Source: Deltaproteobacteria bacterium
Lineage (GTDB): Bacteria > Myxococcota_C > UBA6777
Length of the DNA stretch: 64,000 nt
NCBI GenBank assembly: GCA_002731275.1
Contig: PCBK01000188.1
Span: forward strand, 17,091 to 81,090
Reading direction: 5' to 3'
The notes beneath the pieces were generated by a model. It saw only the letters and a program-made list of their open reading frames with translations, had not been told where the DNA came from and did not search any database. Position 1 is the first letter of the stretch; each line of letters begins with the position of its first letter. Below, one piece after another: positions 27,469 through 36,560 of the stretch. Made by a program: the position numbers and the translations under genes.

Positions 27469-27646
27469 TAGGCCGTTGGATGGAAAAAAGCGAAGACAAG
27501 AGGGCAGTGGATGGGGCCTCAGGCAAGGCATGAGGAGAAGGCATAGCATCGCTACGCCGACGACGAATCACAAAGTCTGTGGCTTCAGCAACAACCTTCT
27601 GTCTTCGTCTCATTTTCCGTATCCTTTTTTCTATCCGACGGCCTTT
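27469..27646 (-). mobile_element. MITE-like 178-bp element, copy 1, overlapping the kinase stop codon
   Basis: Ends are imperfect inverted repeats (TTAGGCCGTTGGATGGAAAAA at the left; complement of TTTTTTCTATCCGACGGCCTT at the right). Copy 2 (36384-36560) is the same length class, in the opposite orientation, and similar throughout, including GTTGTTGCTGAAGCC and CTCATGCCTTGCCTGAG. TA borders both ends in both copies, as expected of TA-targeting IS630/mariner-like elements. The right end provides the TAA that ends the kinase gene. No transposase inside. Confidence 0.65.
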
Positions 27647-29330
27647 ATGTTTGAAGGAGCGCGAGTGCTTGTTCGGCGACTTCTTTGGCTGATTGTGGGC
27701 GGTCTTCTGGATCTAAGGAGAGACACTCCATACAGAAGGCTTCGATCTCTTCGGGGATATCTGGTGCAAATTGCCGGACTTTGGGGAGTGTCCCACACAT
27801 GATGATAAAGAAGACGCTGTTGGCGGGGATATCATACAGAGGGGTGTGTCCTACGAGCATCTCGAAGAGGAGGACACCGAGGCTGTAAATGTCACTTCTT
27901 TTGTCGACTTTTTTGGGGTCGATGATTTGTTCGGGGGCCATGTACTGTGGTGTCCCGACGATGTAGCCTTCTTGTGTCAGTCGATTTTCTTTTAGATCGA
28001 GGATGACACCAAAGTCCGTGAGCATGGGTTCACCATCTTTTGAGATGATGATATTTTCGGCCTCGATGTCGCGGTGCAAGATCTCGTGATCATGGGCTAT
28101 TTGAAGCGCGTCTGCGATTTTGGCGAGCCATTCGAGAGCTTGTTGGATGGGGAGGGGGCCTGACGTTTCAAGGCGTTTCCATAGTGTACCACCTGGCGCA
28201 TAGTCCATTGAGTAGTAGTGCAGATCGTGAGCGTGTCCCGAATCGTGAACGGAGATTAAGTTCGGGTGGGACAGACGTGCGAGTGTTTGTATCTCTCTTT
28301 GGAAGCGTTCCATTGCGGTGGAGTCTTTTTTTCCTTTGAAGACCTTCACGGCAAGTGGGATGTGGAGACCGATGTGATTGGCGAGGTAGACGATACCCAT
28401 CGCGCCTTCACCGAGCACCTTTTGGATCTCGTAGCGATTGTCGAGGATGCTACCGACATGGAGTCCTGAGGCAGAAGTGTGCGTTTCGGCGTTTTTGTGG
28501 ACCAGACGTTTGATTTTGGCGAGGAGGACGCGTGTATTCACGGGTTTTGTGAGGTAATCATCTGCGCCAAGTTCGTATGCCTTGATGATGTCGGATTCGC
28601 TGACACTAGAGGTCAGGATAATGATGGGGACATCGTGTAGTGATGGTGTCTTTCGCAACTGATTACACACCGAGAATCCATCGACTTTAGGAAGCATCAA
28701 GTCCAACAAGATCAGCTCTGGTCTCAGCTTTTTGGCCAACTGTAGGGCCGTCTCTCCATCCTCTGCGACGTGGCAGGCATATCCGTCCTCCGACAGGCTC
28801 ATTGTCATCATCTGCATCAGGAACGGATCATCCTCGACGAGAAGGATGGTTGGGTGTTCTGCTCCTTGGGCACCTGACGCTACACTGATCTCTGTGTGAT
28901 TTTTTCTTGTCTGTACAGGGAAGGGGGCTGCGGGAGTCACTTTTGTGTCGGGGGCGTTGGTGGATGAATAGCTTTGTGTCCACCGTTTGTTTTGTGTGTG
29001 TTCGGAGTCGAGTGAGGCATTTGACTTCAAATCTTGGAAGAGGGCGTGTAATCTCTCTTGGTCATCGTCTGTGTGGTGTCCCAACTGTATTCTGTTGGTG
29101 ATGACGGCTTCGAAGTTTTTGGCAGATTGTCCGAGCGCCCTGAATCCAAATGTTGGCGCTGAACCAGCGATTTGGTGGACCATGTTTCTTAACATGGACC
29201 ATCCATCTTTATCCGATGGTGTGGCAATGAGTGCTTCAAATTGAACCTCTATGTCTTTTATCTTTTGAGGAATTTGTCGCTCATAGTGTTCACATAGTGC
29301 CTGAAATTTCTTTTCAAAAGAGCCAGTCAT
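27645..29330 (-). CDS. HPt - receiver - Ser/Thr protein kinase fusion
   Basis: Domains in order: HPt (about 15-110, with H-Q-I-A-G-S-A-P-T-F-G-F carrying the phospho-His), a receiver domain (about 159-275; L-V-E-D-D, phospho-Asp about 212 in L-L-D-L-M-L-P, T-S, K in Y-L-T-K-P), and a Hanks-type kinase (about 293-555; G-E-G-A-M-G glycine loop, A-V-K lysine, D-F-G, A-P-E). The catalytic loop reads H-R-D-I-E-A-E-N: the usual Lys after H-R-D-x is Glu. It should link a phosphorelay to Ser/Thr phosphorylation. I choose ATG 29330 (561 aa); the longer TTG start at 29441 adds an implausible Cys-rich leader. The stop codon lies in the end of a MITE-like element, so the C-terminus may be altered. Confidence 0.87.
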   Translation of the reverse strand: MTGSFEKKFQALCEHYERQIPQKIKDIEVQFEALIATPSDKDGWSMLRNMVHQIAGSAPTFGFRALGQSAKNFEAVITNRIQLGHHTDDDQERLHALFQDLKSNASLDSEHTQNKRWTQSYSSTNAPDTKVTPAAPFPVQTRKNHTEISVASGAQGAEHPTILLVEDDPFLMQMMTMSLSEDGYACHVAEDGETALQLAKKLRPELILLDLMLPKVDGFSVCNQLRKTPSLHDVPIIILTSSVSESDIIKAYELGADDYLTKPVNTRVLLAKIKRLVHKNAETHTSASGLHVGSILDNRYEIQKVLGEGAMGIVYLANHIGLHIPLAVKVFKGKKDSTAMERFQREIQTLARLSHPNLISVHDSGHAHDLHYYSMDYAPGGTLWKRLETSGPLPIQQALEWLAKIADALQIAHDHEILHRDIEAENIIISKDGEPMLTDFGVILDLKENRLTQEGYIVGTPQYMAPEQIIDPKKVDKRSDIYSLGVLLFEMLVGHTPLYDIPANSVFFIIMCGTLPKVRQFAPDIPEEIEAFCMECLSLDPEDRPQSAKEVAEQALALLQT

Positions 29331-29647
29331 GGATCGTTTTTCTTCCCATCTGCCTGTACACAAGCAAGTTTGAAGCCCGCATATACAGTCATACCACACG
29401 AGGGGCTTCTCTCCAACAGGAAAAAGGGAGGACCCAGCCAAAGCGCCATTTTCTCGGGTGGTCTTTAATGAACTGGAGTGAAGATTGGTTTGGTCTGCTG
29501 GTTGCGTTCTTGTGGACTATTTTGGATTGAAAGTGATTGATTTGTGATAAGCGACTTCCGAGGACTTGATGTATTTGTATCGAACTCGGTTCTCAAGAAG
29601 CCTCTTCCAAAGGCTAATCCGACGGGAGGGGAGAATACACTTGGTTT
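29331..29647. other. Intergenic stretch upstream of the kinase
   Basis: About 317 bp with no gene. It contains AAGCCTCTTCCAAAGGCTAA then CCGACGGGAGGGG (about 29589-29633), a near copy of a segment at about 23893-23930 downstream of element C. The kinase promoter must be here; no clear -35/-10 pair seen. Confidence 0.5.
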
Positions 29648-29945
29648 TTAGCCTGCGTTGTCTTCGTTTTTGGCCAAGGCGCGTTCGATCATAAAATCTT
29701 TTGCCTTGTTTGAAAGGTTAAAGAAGATCAAAAGCATGCGATTTCCTCGTATCAGTTGTAGTTCTTCTTTGGAAAATTGCTCGCAAAGAAACCCAGGTAT
29801 GTACCGATGGGGGTGATGAGCTTGAATCCAAAATACTGACCTTCGGGGACCTGTTCACGGACGATTGCACCAGCATCTTCAAGTTCGCCCCGTAGACGTT
29901 CAACCCGTTCGGCTCGTTCTGATCCAGCCTAAGTATGCGAATCAT
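29648..29945 (-). pseudogene. Frameshifted small ORF downstream of the PRiA4_ORF3 gene
   Basis: Read on the minus strand, coding-like sequence is spread over frames. After an ATG 8 bases past the preceding stop, one frame gives E-R-A-E-R-V-E-R-L-R-G-E-L-E-D then G-Q-Y-F-G-F-K; a shift near 29810 then gives R-Y-I-P-G-F-L-C-E-Q-F-S-K-E-E-L and finally N-K-A-K-D-F-M-I-E-R-A-L-A before TAA at 29648. Rejoined, it makes a charged protein of about 95 residues, coiled-coil-like at its N-terminus. No family recognised. At least two indels, so either decayed or affected by sequencing errors. Confidence 0.55.
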
Positions 29946-29953
29946 GGCAGGAG

Positions 29954-32137
29954 TTATTTGGTCGTTTTTTGGATGCGCGATGGGTGAGGGAGTGTGACTT
30001 GGATCGGCGGCTCATGAGGAAACATTGGCACTTCAGTCGTTAGTGTCAGGAGATCTTCCTCTTGACCGCGGAGAATGTTGGCCTTCTGCATGTGTTTCTT
30101 GTGTTCCTTTTTATAGTCCGCGAGCGCCCAAAGACAGCCTATCGCGATCCTGAAATCATCTTCTTTGAGAGGGATGATTTTCATCTCCGGATCCATGTGC
30201 CGAAAGTCAGGGTAGGCTTGCAAATTCGCGATTTCCCAACCTTGCTTTATCCATTCCTGGTGTTGGGGTTTGGTGATCTCGTTGATGTTTTCAAAATCGA
30301 TCGCACGAATACCCACCCCAAAACCCGAACCTGGTATCATCATGTTCTGCATACTCAACACGAAATCGTAAAATTGGTCGTAATCATCGATGGTATCGAA
30401 GATCAAGATACCTATGTTGATACCTGCGGCGCCCATCACGCAGACACTATATTCTCCAAGGTCCCAATCCCGAAGATCGACACAGAAGGGATGCATGTCT
30501 CCTATAACGCTCCATGGTTTCTGTTGATAAAATGCTGCACTGGCTTGGAAGAGTGCTGCGACTGTCTCTGCCTTGGTTTTTTTGTTTTCGAGGTAGGGTT
30601 TGGGGGCTTGTTGTGTGACATGTTCCCTCATGTTCGAGAAGATCGGAGCGACGATCCTATCCCCGCCGTAATCAACTTCAATATCAAATGGTTCGAGTTG
30701 TGCTCGTAAGGGCTCTACAAGCCACTCACTTGCGATCAGGATGCGCGCTGGTTTTCTCGGAGGCCCGAACTCTTCCTTGTTGATGGCCTCGAATAACAGG
30801 TCGAGTAGAAGATGTCCTGAATCTCCTGGCGTGGTGATGCCATGAGAAAAAACGGGATGACCTGATTCATGGACCCATATACAGACTTCGGGCTCGACGG
30901 AGCCCGATTCGAGCAAGAGCGCTGGCATGGCAGCTCTGCTACCAATCCACGTTTCGTCTACCAAAGGGAGTCTTTCGAGCTGGCTTTTTTGCTTGGGATC
31001 CAATTCTGGGGGAGTCTCGTAGCTGGTCATTACGTGCTGTATGAGCGCTTGCGTATCGATGGCAGAGGACTGTCCAGTGAGCAGGAAACTCTCATCGAAA
31101 AAGAAGTCATCATCATCCTCCTCAAGTGGATGTCTCAAGGTATCGACTTTTCTGATGATTTTGTTGTAGGTTTGGGAGATGGAGGTCGTTGTCGTGTTGT
31201 ATTTTTTAGCCAGTTTTCCTTGCGAGACAGGAAAGTTTGCCAGATGTCCGAGTATGTATTCGACGGAGGCAGCGTACACTTTTGCTGAACGTATCGTTGG
31301 GACATCTGCTTCGACATAGACATCCCAGAGATTCAGCGCCGATTCCAAAGTGCTCTCAGGGTAGGGAGTCATATGTTTTCGCAATAATCTTCTGACTTCT
31401 TCGTATTTGGCGATGTTTTTGGCGCTTGGAAGTTTTTTCTCGAAGTTCTGCATGACGGCTTCTTCATCGGCTTCTGTCCCATATGCACAGGTCCCGATCC
31501 TGGGCGAATTGACGACTGGTAGCCAAGCAGCTCCATCACACTTGTGTTTCTTTTTGCACGCTTTACAGACTCTTCCTGTACCATAGAAGAAACACGTCGA
31601 ACATACTTCGGTGGCTTGTGCTTTTCCACAGTCGCAAGGGAGCGGAGGAGGCTGGTTGCGGGCGAGGAGTAGGATGGTGTTTCTGATCGGAGCGCCAGAT
31701 CTCTCGCTGACCACTTGTAAGGTCAAAAGGGTCGACGAACCAAAGTCGTACTCGTAATGGAAGGGCATCTTCGGTGAGAGTATATCTCCTAGCATCTTGC
31801 CCATCGTGTCATCATCTTCTTGCTCCCAATAGTACTCAAAGTCTGGAGGGGCGTGTTTGGTACCAAAGTCAAAAGAGCTCATATGTCCACAACATTCCAA
31901 CCACAGCTCCCTTAGAAAGGCATCAAGCGCCCCAAATGTCATGGAGGCTGGGATCTCCAGGTGCATCCAATATTGTGGATCTTCTTTTCCTTCGACTCTC
32001 AGCAGATATAGCGTCTCTTGTTTCGAAGTCGTTGGGGCATGTGCAAGGATACACTTCTGTAGATGGCGGGACATCCCACCTTTTGTCGTTTCTTTTCCAC
32101 AGAGCCTGCACACGGCTTTTGTTTGTACGGTTTTCAT
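29954..32137 (-). CDS. PRiA4_ORF3-domain protein with zinc-finger-like segments, 727 aa
   Basis: An N-terminal C-R-L-C-x(9)-H-x-x-x-C finger is followed by a plasmid pRiA4b ORF-3-like domain (about 45-185: L-E-I-P-A-S-M-T-F-G-A-L-D, later Y-E-Y-D-F-G-S-S), then a Cys cluster (about 190-225; C-D-C-G, C-x-x-C, C-K-A-C) of SEC-C or MYND style. The C-terminal 350 residues resemble a DUF6930/DUF7309-like region; I name that with less certainty. Function unknown; the PRiA4 domain is often met on plasmids and near IS elements. ATG 32137 is chosen over 32224 because AAAGGAAC lies before it and the finger follows directly. A decayed partial copy lies at 34.6-34.9 kb. Confidence 0.75.
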   Translation of the reverse strand: MKTVQTKAVCRLCGKETTKGGMSRHLQKCILAHAPTTSKQETLYLLRVEGKEDPQYWMHLEIPASMTFGALDAFLRELWLECCGHMSSFDFGTKHAPPDFEYYWEQEDDDTMGKMLGDILSPKMPFHYEYDFGSSTLLTLQVVSERSGAPIRNTILLLARNQPPPLPCDCGKAQATEVCSTCFFYGTGRVCKACKKKHKCDGAAWLPVVNSPRIGTCAYGTEADEEAVMQNFEKKLPSAKNIAKYEEVRRLLRKHMTPYPESTLESALNLWDVYVEADVPTIRSAKVYAASVEYILGHLANFPVSQGKLAKKYNTTTTSISQTYNKIIRKVDTLRHPLEEDDDDFFFDESFLLTGQSSAIDTQALIQHVMTSYETPPELDPKQKSQLERLPLVDETWIGSRAAMPALLLESGSVEPEVCIWVHESGHPVFSHGITTPGDSGHLLLDLLFEAINKEEFGPPRKPARILIASEWLVEPLRAQLEPFDIEVDYGGDRIVAPIFSNMREHVTQQAPKPYLENKKTKAETVAALFQASAAFYQQKPWSVIGDMHPFCVDLRDWDLGEYSVCVMGAAGINIGILIFDTIDDYDQFYDFVLSMQNMMIPGSGFGVGIRAIDFENINEITKPQHQEWIKQGWEIANLQAYPDFRHMDPEMKIIPLKEDDFRIAIGCLWALADYKKEHKKHMQKANILRGQEEDLLTLTTEVPMFPHEPPIQVTLPHPSRIQKTTK

Positions 32138-32441
32138 TTCTAGTTCCTTTCTGTGCCTTTTGAAGAGTTCCTGTGTCGCACCAATGGCAAGATACAACAT
32201 ATTTGCTCCGCCTGGAAGTCCCACAAGAAATACAACCTCAACAGCCTATCAATCTAAGAACACAATAAAGTGATTTAGTCGTTTGCTCCGTGAGGTATGG
32301 AACAAGGTCTCGTGCTCGGCTTGACCACACAGCAAGAACTCCCATTGCATCGGATCGGTTGGTCACGCCAAGCAGCATGTTATCTCTTTTTGTTAGCATG
32401 AGCGGAGCCATGTTCATATCTGTTTTTCCTTTGTAAAGAAA

Positions 32442-33362
32442 TCAAATAGTAGAGGAAGGATGCTGCATTTGACGGCTCGCTCTGTCCGAGGATGGCACGA
32501 CCCCAAAATGGCGTTTGTATTCGCGGCTAAACTGTGCAGAGCTGTTATACCCCACCAAATTGCCGGCTTCACTGACGTTCATTCCCTCCAAAATATACGC
32601 CTTTGCCCGATTTAATTTGACTTGTTTTGTGTACTGAAGGGGCGATAAATGCATCACTTCCTTAAATCTTTTGTGAAATGATGAATGGCTCATATTCACC
32701 AATTGCGCCAACTCGTTGATCGACACGGCCTCTGAGAGGTGGTTGTGTACGTAGTCGATCGCTCGGGCAATTTGCGAGATTTGGCCTCGCTGTTGCAGCA
32801 AGTAAGGAAGGGAACCACTTCGTTCGTGCTTGAGAATGCGAAAGTATATCTCATCGAGAATAGCATCACCCATAATCGCTGACTCAACCGGACAATCCAT
32901 AACTTTGACGAGTCGGATGAGAGCATCCAACATCGCGTCATTGTCGTAAAGGGTCGCTGTAAAGAGACTTGATGGATCTATTTCGTCCGGCATTGGGGGC
33001 AATGACTCCACTCGCTCCATTTTCATCATCATCTTCATGGCACGTTGGCGTTCAAACGTCACTCCAACAGCGAGGAGCGGTTTTGTTGGACTCGCTTGTA
33101 TGATCTCACAGGCCATGGGGATGGGGGCAAGCGCTGCCAGAAAGTGTCCCTCATTGTACGAATATGTCACACCTTCCAACACTGCGCGCTTTTTGCCCTG
33201 AAGCATAAAAATCATACAGGGCTCGTAGAGTCGAGGCTGCAGCGAGTGGGTTTTCGATGACCGAATGAGGCTCACAGAGGGAAGGAGATTTTGTTGAAGA
33301 GCATCATCCGGTAGATGTGCCAAAAGTAATTCTATCAAAGTGTCTATTTGGTGTTGTGCCAT
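32442..33362 (-). CDS. AraC-family transcriptional regulator, 306 aa
   Basis: An N-terminal AraC_N cupin-like half (about 1-160; L-Y-E-P-C-M-I-F-M-L-Q-G-K) precedes the two helix-turn-helices of an AraC/XylS C-terminus (about 190-295; I-N-E-L-A-Q-L-V-N-M-S-H-S-S-F-H-K-R-F-K and the second helix ending S-A-Q-F-S-R-E-Y-K-R-H-F-G). The ATG at 33362 follows AGGAGAAGG; the upstream TTG at 33380 does not. It is divergent from the SDR gene with about 220 bases between, the normal layout for a regulator of its neighbour. Confidence 0.92.
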   Translation of the reverse strand: MAQHQIDTLIELLLAHLPDDALQQNLLPSVSLIRSSKTHSLQPRLYEPCMIFMLQGKKRAVLEGVTYSYNEGHFLAALAPIPMACEIIQASPTKPLLAVGVTFERQRAMKMMMKMERVESLPPMPDEIDPSSLFTATLYDNDAMLDALIRLVKVMDCPVESAIMGDAILDEIYFRILKHERSGSLPYLLQQRGQISQIARAIDYVHNHLSEAVSINELAQLVNMSHSSFHKRFKEVMHLSPLQYTKQVKLNRAKAYILEGMNVSEAGNLVGYNSSAQFSREYKRHFGVVPSSDRASRQMQHPSSTI

Positions 33363-33581
33363 AACCTTCTCCTGGGACAATGATAGGTGCTCTCAAACAG
33401 GATCAAGCAAGAGCATACCTCAAAATGAGCAAGAACCGCTATTGGTTTGGAGGATTGTGCAAGAAAAGTACGAATTTGTGTATTCCAAGTATCAAATCAA
33501 GCGGTTATAGTGCATCATGTTGTGAACAGAAGAAGCAACACATACTTCAAAGTAGCCCCTAATCGAACAAGGAGAGACACT

Positions 33582-34559
33582 ATGAGTCAGTCCGATCAAA
33601 CACCAACACATTCAGGTTTTCATGCAAAGAGCACAGGCGCAGAAGTCATCGCAGACATCGACCTCGCAGGAAAAACAGCGATCGTCACAGGCGGGTACAG
33701 TGGTATCGGCCTCGAAACGACGAAGGCGCTCGCGAGCAAAGGCGTGACTGTCATCGTCCCTGTTCGCTCACCTGAAAAAGCAAGCGCCAATCTGGCGGGG
33801 ATTCAGGGAGATGTGAGAACAGCTTCGTTGGATTTGGGAGATCTTGCTTCTGTGGGTCGTTTTGCCGATTCAATGCTCGGTGAGATCACACAATTGGATA
33901 TGTTGATCAACAACGCAGGCATCATGGCGAGTCCAGAAACACGTATTGGTCCAGGTTGGGAGATGCAATTTGGTGTCAATCACATCGGGCACTTTGCATT
34001 GACCCAAAAGCTGATGCCGTTATTGCAAAAGACACAAGGTGCACGTGTCATCGCGTTGAGCTCAACGGCACATAAAATGTCTGGTATTCGATGGGATGAT
34101 ATCCACTTTGAAAAAGAAGCATACGACAAGTGGCAGGCTTACGGCCAATCAAAGACAGCAAATGCTCTCTTTGCCAATGCGCTTGCACGCCGTCTGAAAG
34201 AAAGTGGCGGACATGCCTTCTCGGTGCATCCTGGCGGTATCCTCACTCCTCTCCAACGTCACCTTCCCAAAGAGGAGATGGTCGCGATGGGTTGGATCGA
34301 TGAAAACGGTGAACCTGCACCAGCGGTCAAAGATCTCTTCAAAACTCCAGAACAAGGGTGTTCGACGACCCTTTGGGCAGCGACCTCACCAAAACTCGAA
34401 GGGAAACCCGGCGTCTACTGCGAAGATTGTGACGTTTCATCCCCGACAGATCCTGAATCTCCAACAGCTCGATTCTTTGGTGTCAACGCACACGCATGTG
34501 ATGATGAAGCTGCAGAAAAGCTCTGGGTGATGAGTGAGGGTTGGCTCGCCACCAAATAA
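33582..34559 (+). CDS. Short-chain dehydrogenase/reductase, 325 aa
   Basis: Classical/extended SDR: cofactor loop T-G-G-Y-S-G-I-G, N-N-A-G-I-M, catalytic Ser in A-L-S-S-T-A, Y-G-Q-S-K with catalytic Tyr and Lys. It most resembles WW-oxidoreductase/retinol-dehydrogenase-like SDRs, which end with a long substrate loop as here. V-R-S after the second strand suggests NADP(H) preference. Start ATG 33582 follows AAGGAGAG; the longer frame from 33447 lacks support. Substrate unknown; likely controlled by the divergent AraC regulator. Confidence 0.9.
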   Translation: MSQSDQTPTHSGFHAKSTGAEVIADIDLAGKTAIVTGGYSGIGLETTKALASKGVTVIVPVRSPEKASANLAGIQGDVRTASLDLGDLASVGRFADSMLGEITQLDMLINNAGIMASPETRIGPGWEMQFGVNHIGHFALTQKLMPLLQKTQGARVIALSSTAHKMSGIRWDDIHFEKEAYDKWQAYGQSKTANALFANALARRLKESGGHAFSVHPGGILTPLQRHLPKEEMVAMGWIDENGEPAPAVKDLFKTPEQGCSTTLWAATSPKLEGKPGVYCEDCDVSSPTDPESPTARFFGVNAHACDDEAAEKLWVMSEGWLATK

Positions 34560-34568
34560 TCCAACTTT

Positions 34569-34935
34569 GAGAACGTTGGCCTTCTGCATGTGTTTTTTGT
34601 GTTCCTTATCCTCAAATGGATGTTAGAGCTTCAGCGCCAACGCCAAAGCGTCTTTGGGGCTGGAGGCCATATGTGTTCGCAATAAGCTTCTGACTTCTTC
34701 GTATTTGGCGATGTCTTTGGCGCTTGGAACCCTTCTCTCGAACTTCTGCATGACGGCTTCTTCGTCAGCTTTCGTCAGATATGCGCAGATCCCGATCCTG
34801 GGTGAATTGATGACTGGTAGCTAAGCAACTTCATCGCACTTGTGTTTTTTTTTGCGCCTTTTGAAGACGTTCCTATGTCGCACCGATGGCAAGGCACAAC
34901 ATATTTGCTCCACCTGAAAGTCCCACAGCAAATCA
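34569..34935 (-). pseudogene. Decayed partial copy of the PRiA4_ORF3-domain gene
   Basis: Three blocks match the intact gene in the same order and orientation: 34569-34608 to 30071-30110, 34625-34860 to about 31326-31565, and about 34858-34935 to 32155-32235 (upstream region, including ATGGCAAG and ACAACATATTTGCTC). About 1.2 kb and 0.6 kb of the original are missing between blocks, and the remainder carries stops such as TAG at the G-S-x position. Non-functional duplicate. Confidence 0.8.
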
Positions 34936-35150
34936 TGTAACACCTGACCAGATTCTGGACACCTGCTCAAACACTGATCCAACATTTGGACAGACACCTG
35001 ACATCACTCAGTATGTGGATGTTGCGTACGTTTTTGTTTTGACATGTATTTTGATTCTCCGTTGTCCTGGTATGTCATTTGCCAAAGAGAGGGGGCAAGT
35101 CAAACAAATTGACATTCAACGTTAACCAAACACAATCAGGAGAATGTAAG

Positions 35151-35810
35151 ATGAAAACCGTTGAAAAAATTGCCCAAGCCAAAGCCTGTCAACTCGTCCT
35201 CCAACACCACCCCGAACACATCTTTTGCAGATACAACGGCCCGAAACTTCAGGGGCTTACGGATTCTGTCGAATCAGCCATCGCGCTCGCCAACACCTCT
35301 GAAGGCCGCTGGAAACGCGAGCTACATGAATCCAACGAAGCCCTCAATTCGGCTTACGAAAAAGCCGCATATTACGGGAATATGCTCTCCATCGAGGCAC
35401 CCTATCTCGAAAAAGTGAAATCCCTCAAAACCCCCTCGAACATGCTCGAAAAAGCCGCATACCTCGCTGCTGTGACACAGCTCGTGAATGACCACAAACA
35501 AGACCTCTACTTTGCTGACGAAGCACTTGATGTCCTCGCGCCTTTGGAGTCCACCTTCAAGAAAGAGACAGACGAGAGCAAACACGCCAAAGAAGAATAC
35601 CACCAGGCCGTCAGCCTCAAAGACGAGTCCATCGTCGAGCTCGACGAGCTTGTCAAACGCATCAAACGCTTTGTTCGACATACATTTGGCATCCAGTCAC
35701 GACAATTCCAATCCCTGAAGAACGATGTGTTCACCCGACCCAACCCAATGCAAAAAGACACCACCGAGACTCCCACTCCAGAAGTTCCCACTCCCTCTAT
35801 TGAGAGCTGA
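35151..35810 (+). CDS. Small helical protein of unknown function, 219 aa
   Basis: Not recognised. The ATG follows CAGGAGAATGTAAG. The sequence is charged, strongly alpha-helical and coiled-coil-prone through residues 45-195, without cysteine pairs or membrane helices, and ends in a Pro/Thr-rich tail (T-P-T-P-E-V-P-T-P). Codon use is C-rich at third positions (many GCC, CTC, AAC), unlike the T-rich genes to the left, more like the defence cluster to the right. It stands alone. Confidence 0.7.
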   Translation: MKTVEKIAQAKACQLVLQHHPEHIFCRYNGPKLQGLTDSVESAIALANTSEGRWKRELHESNEALNSAYEKAAYYGNMLSIEAPYLEKVKSLKTPSNMLEKAAYLAAVTQLVNDHKQDLYFADEALDVLAPLESTFKKETDESKHAKEEYHQAVSLKDESIVELDELVKRIKRFVRHTFGIQSRQFQSLKNDVFTRPNPMQKDTTETPTPEVPTPSIES

Positions 35811-35943
35811 ACTCCCACATCACCATCCAGTATCCCACCTGAGCAGACTCTCTCCCTTCCATTTTTCGCATCTTCATTGGAAATAATCTTACTTGCGGTC
35901 TCTCAAAGTACCACCTCAGGTTACCTGAAGTGGCATCCCAACA

Positions 35944-36052
35944 GCACAAAGTCCTTGGTGTGCGCAAGGGAGTGACATATCTGCGCGCTGGAGTGACATA
36001 TCTGCGCGAAGAAGTGCTTGCTCTGTGCATTGGAGTGGCTTGCCTGCAAGAA
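35944..36052 (+). repeat. 21-bp tandem array 1
   Basis: Five units at an exact 21-bp step: two near-identical GGAGTGACATATCTGCGCGC-type units, flanked by increasingly diverged ones. The step of 21 keeps every reading frame open as a seven-residue repeat, but no start or ribosome site is convincing. Confidence 0.65.
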
Positions 36053-36196
36053 GAATCGAGCTCTTTGTGAATGAAATGCTTGCGTTTGTTGCTCAGATGA
36101 AGGTGTTTGTTAAGCAGGCTTCACATATCTGTTGCCTGAAATGACAGCTCTGTTTGTTGTTTTGGGCTTTGGGTGCCTTGGGATGACTTTGGTGTG

Positions 36197-36375
36197 GGGG
36201 AGACATCCCCTCCGTGTTTTGGGACATCCTCTCCGTGTTTTGGGACATCCCCTCTCTGTGTTTTGTGGCATCCCTTCTCTGTTTCGGGACGTGCTTTCTG
36301 TGTTGTGAGACGTGTCTTCTGTGTTTTTGGGCATTTCTTTCTTGCTTGGGGATATATCATGTCTGCGTTTTGGGA
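36197..36375 (+). repeat. 21-bp tandem array 2
   Basis: About eight units of the form GGGACATCCCCTCCGTGTTTT at a 21-22-bp step, degrading to the right (GAGACGTGTCTTCTGTGTTTT). Read leftward it gives heptads around P-K-T-R-R-G-C. It ends at the MITE-like element copy 2. Confidence 0.7.
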
Positions 36376-36383
36376 TGGCTCCT

Positions 36384-36560
36384 AAGGCCATCGGATGCAA
36401 AAAAGGATACAGAAAAAGAAACGTCCGTAGAGGTTGTTGCTGAAGCCCCAAGCATCGTGATTCGTCGTCGCAGTGGCGATGTCACAACTCCTTCTCATGC
36501 CTTGCCTGAGACTTCATCACCGACCCTCTTACGTACGCTTTTTTCCATCCAGCGGCCTTA
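36384..36560 (+). mobile_element. MITE-like 177-bp element, copy 2
   Basis: Begins TAAGGCCATCGGATGCAAAA and ends in the near complement (TTTTCCATCCAGCGGCCTTA), 18 of 22 terminal positions pairing. The interior matches copy 1 at 27469-27646. TA at both borders fits a TA target duplication. No coding capacity for a transposase. Confidence 0.65.

Noticed and set aside
27158..27613. 151-aa leftward frame across elements D and the MITE
   Set aside because: It joins two repeat elements; no independent coding sign.
36110..36451. 113-aa leftward frame with heptads
   Set aside because: The heptads follow from the 21-bp DNA step; there is no ribosome site and it crosses into the MITE-like element.
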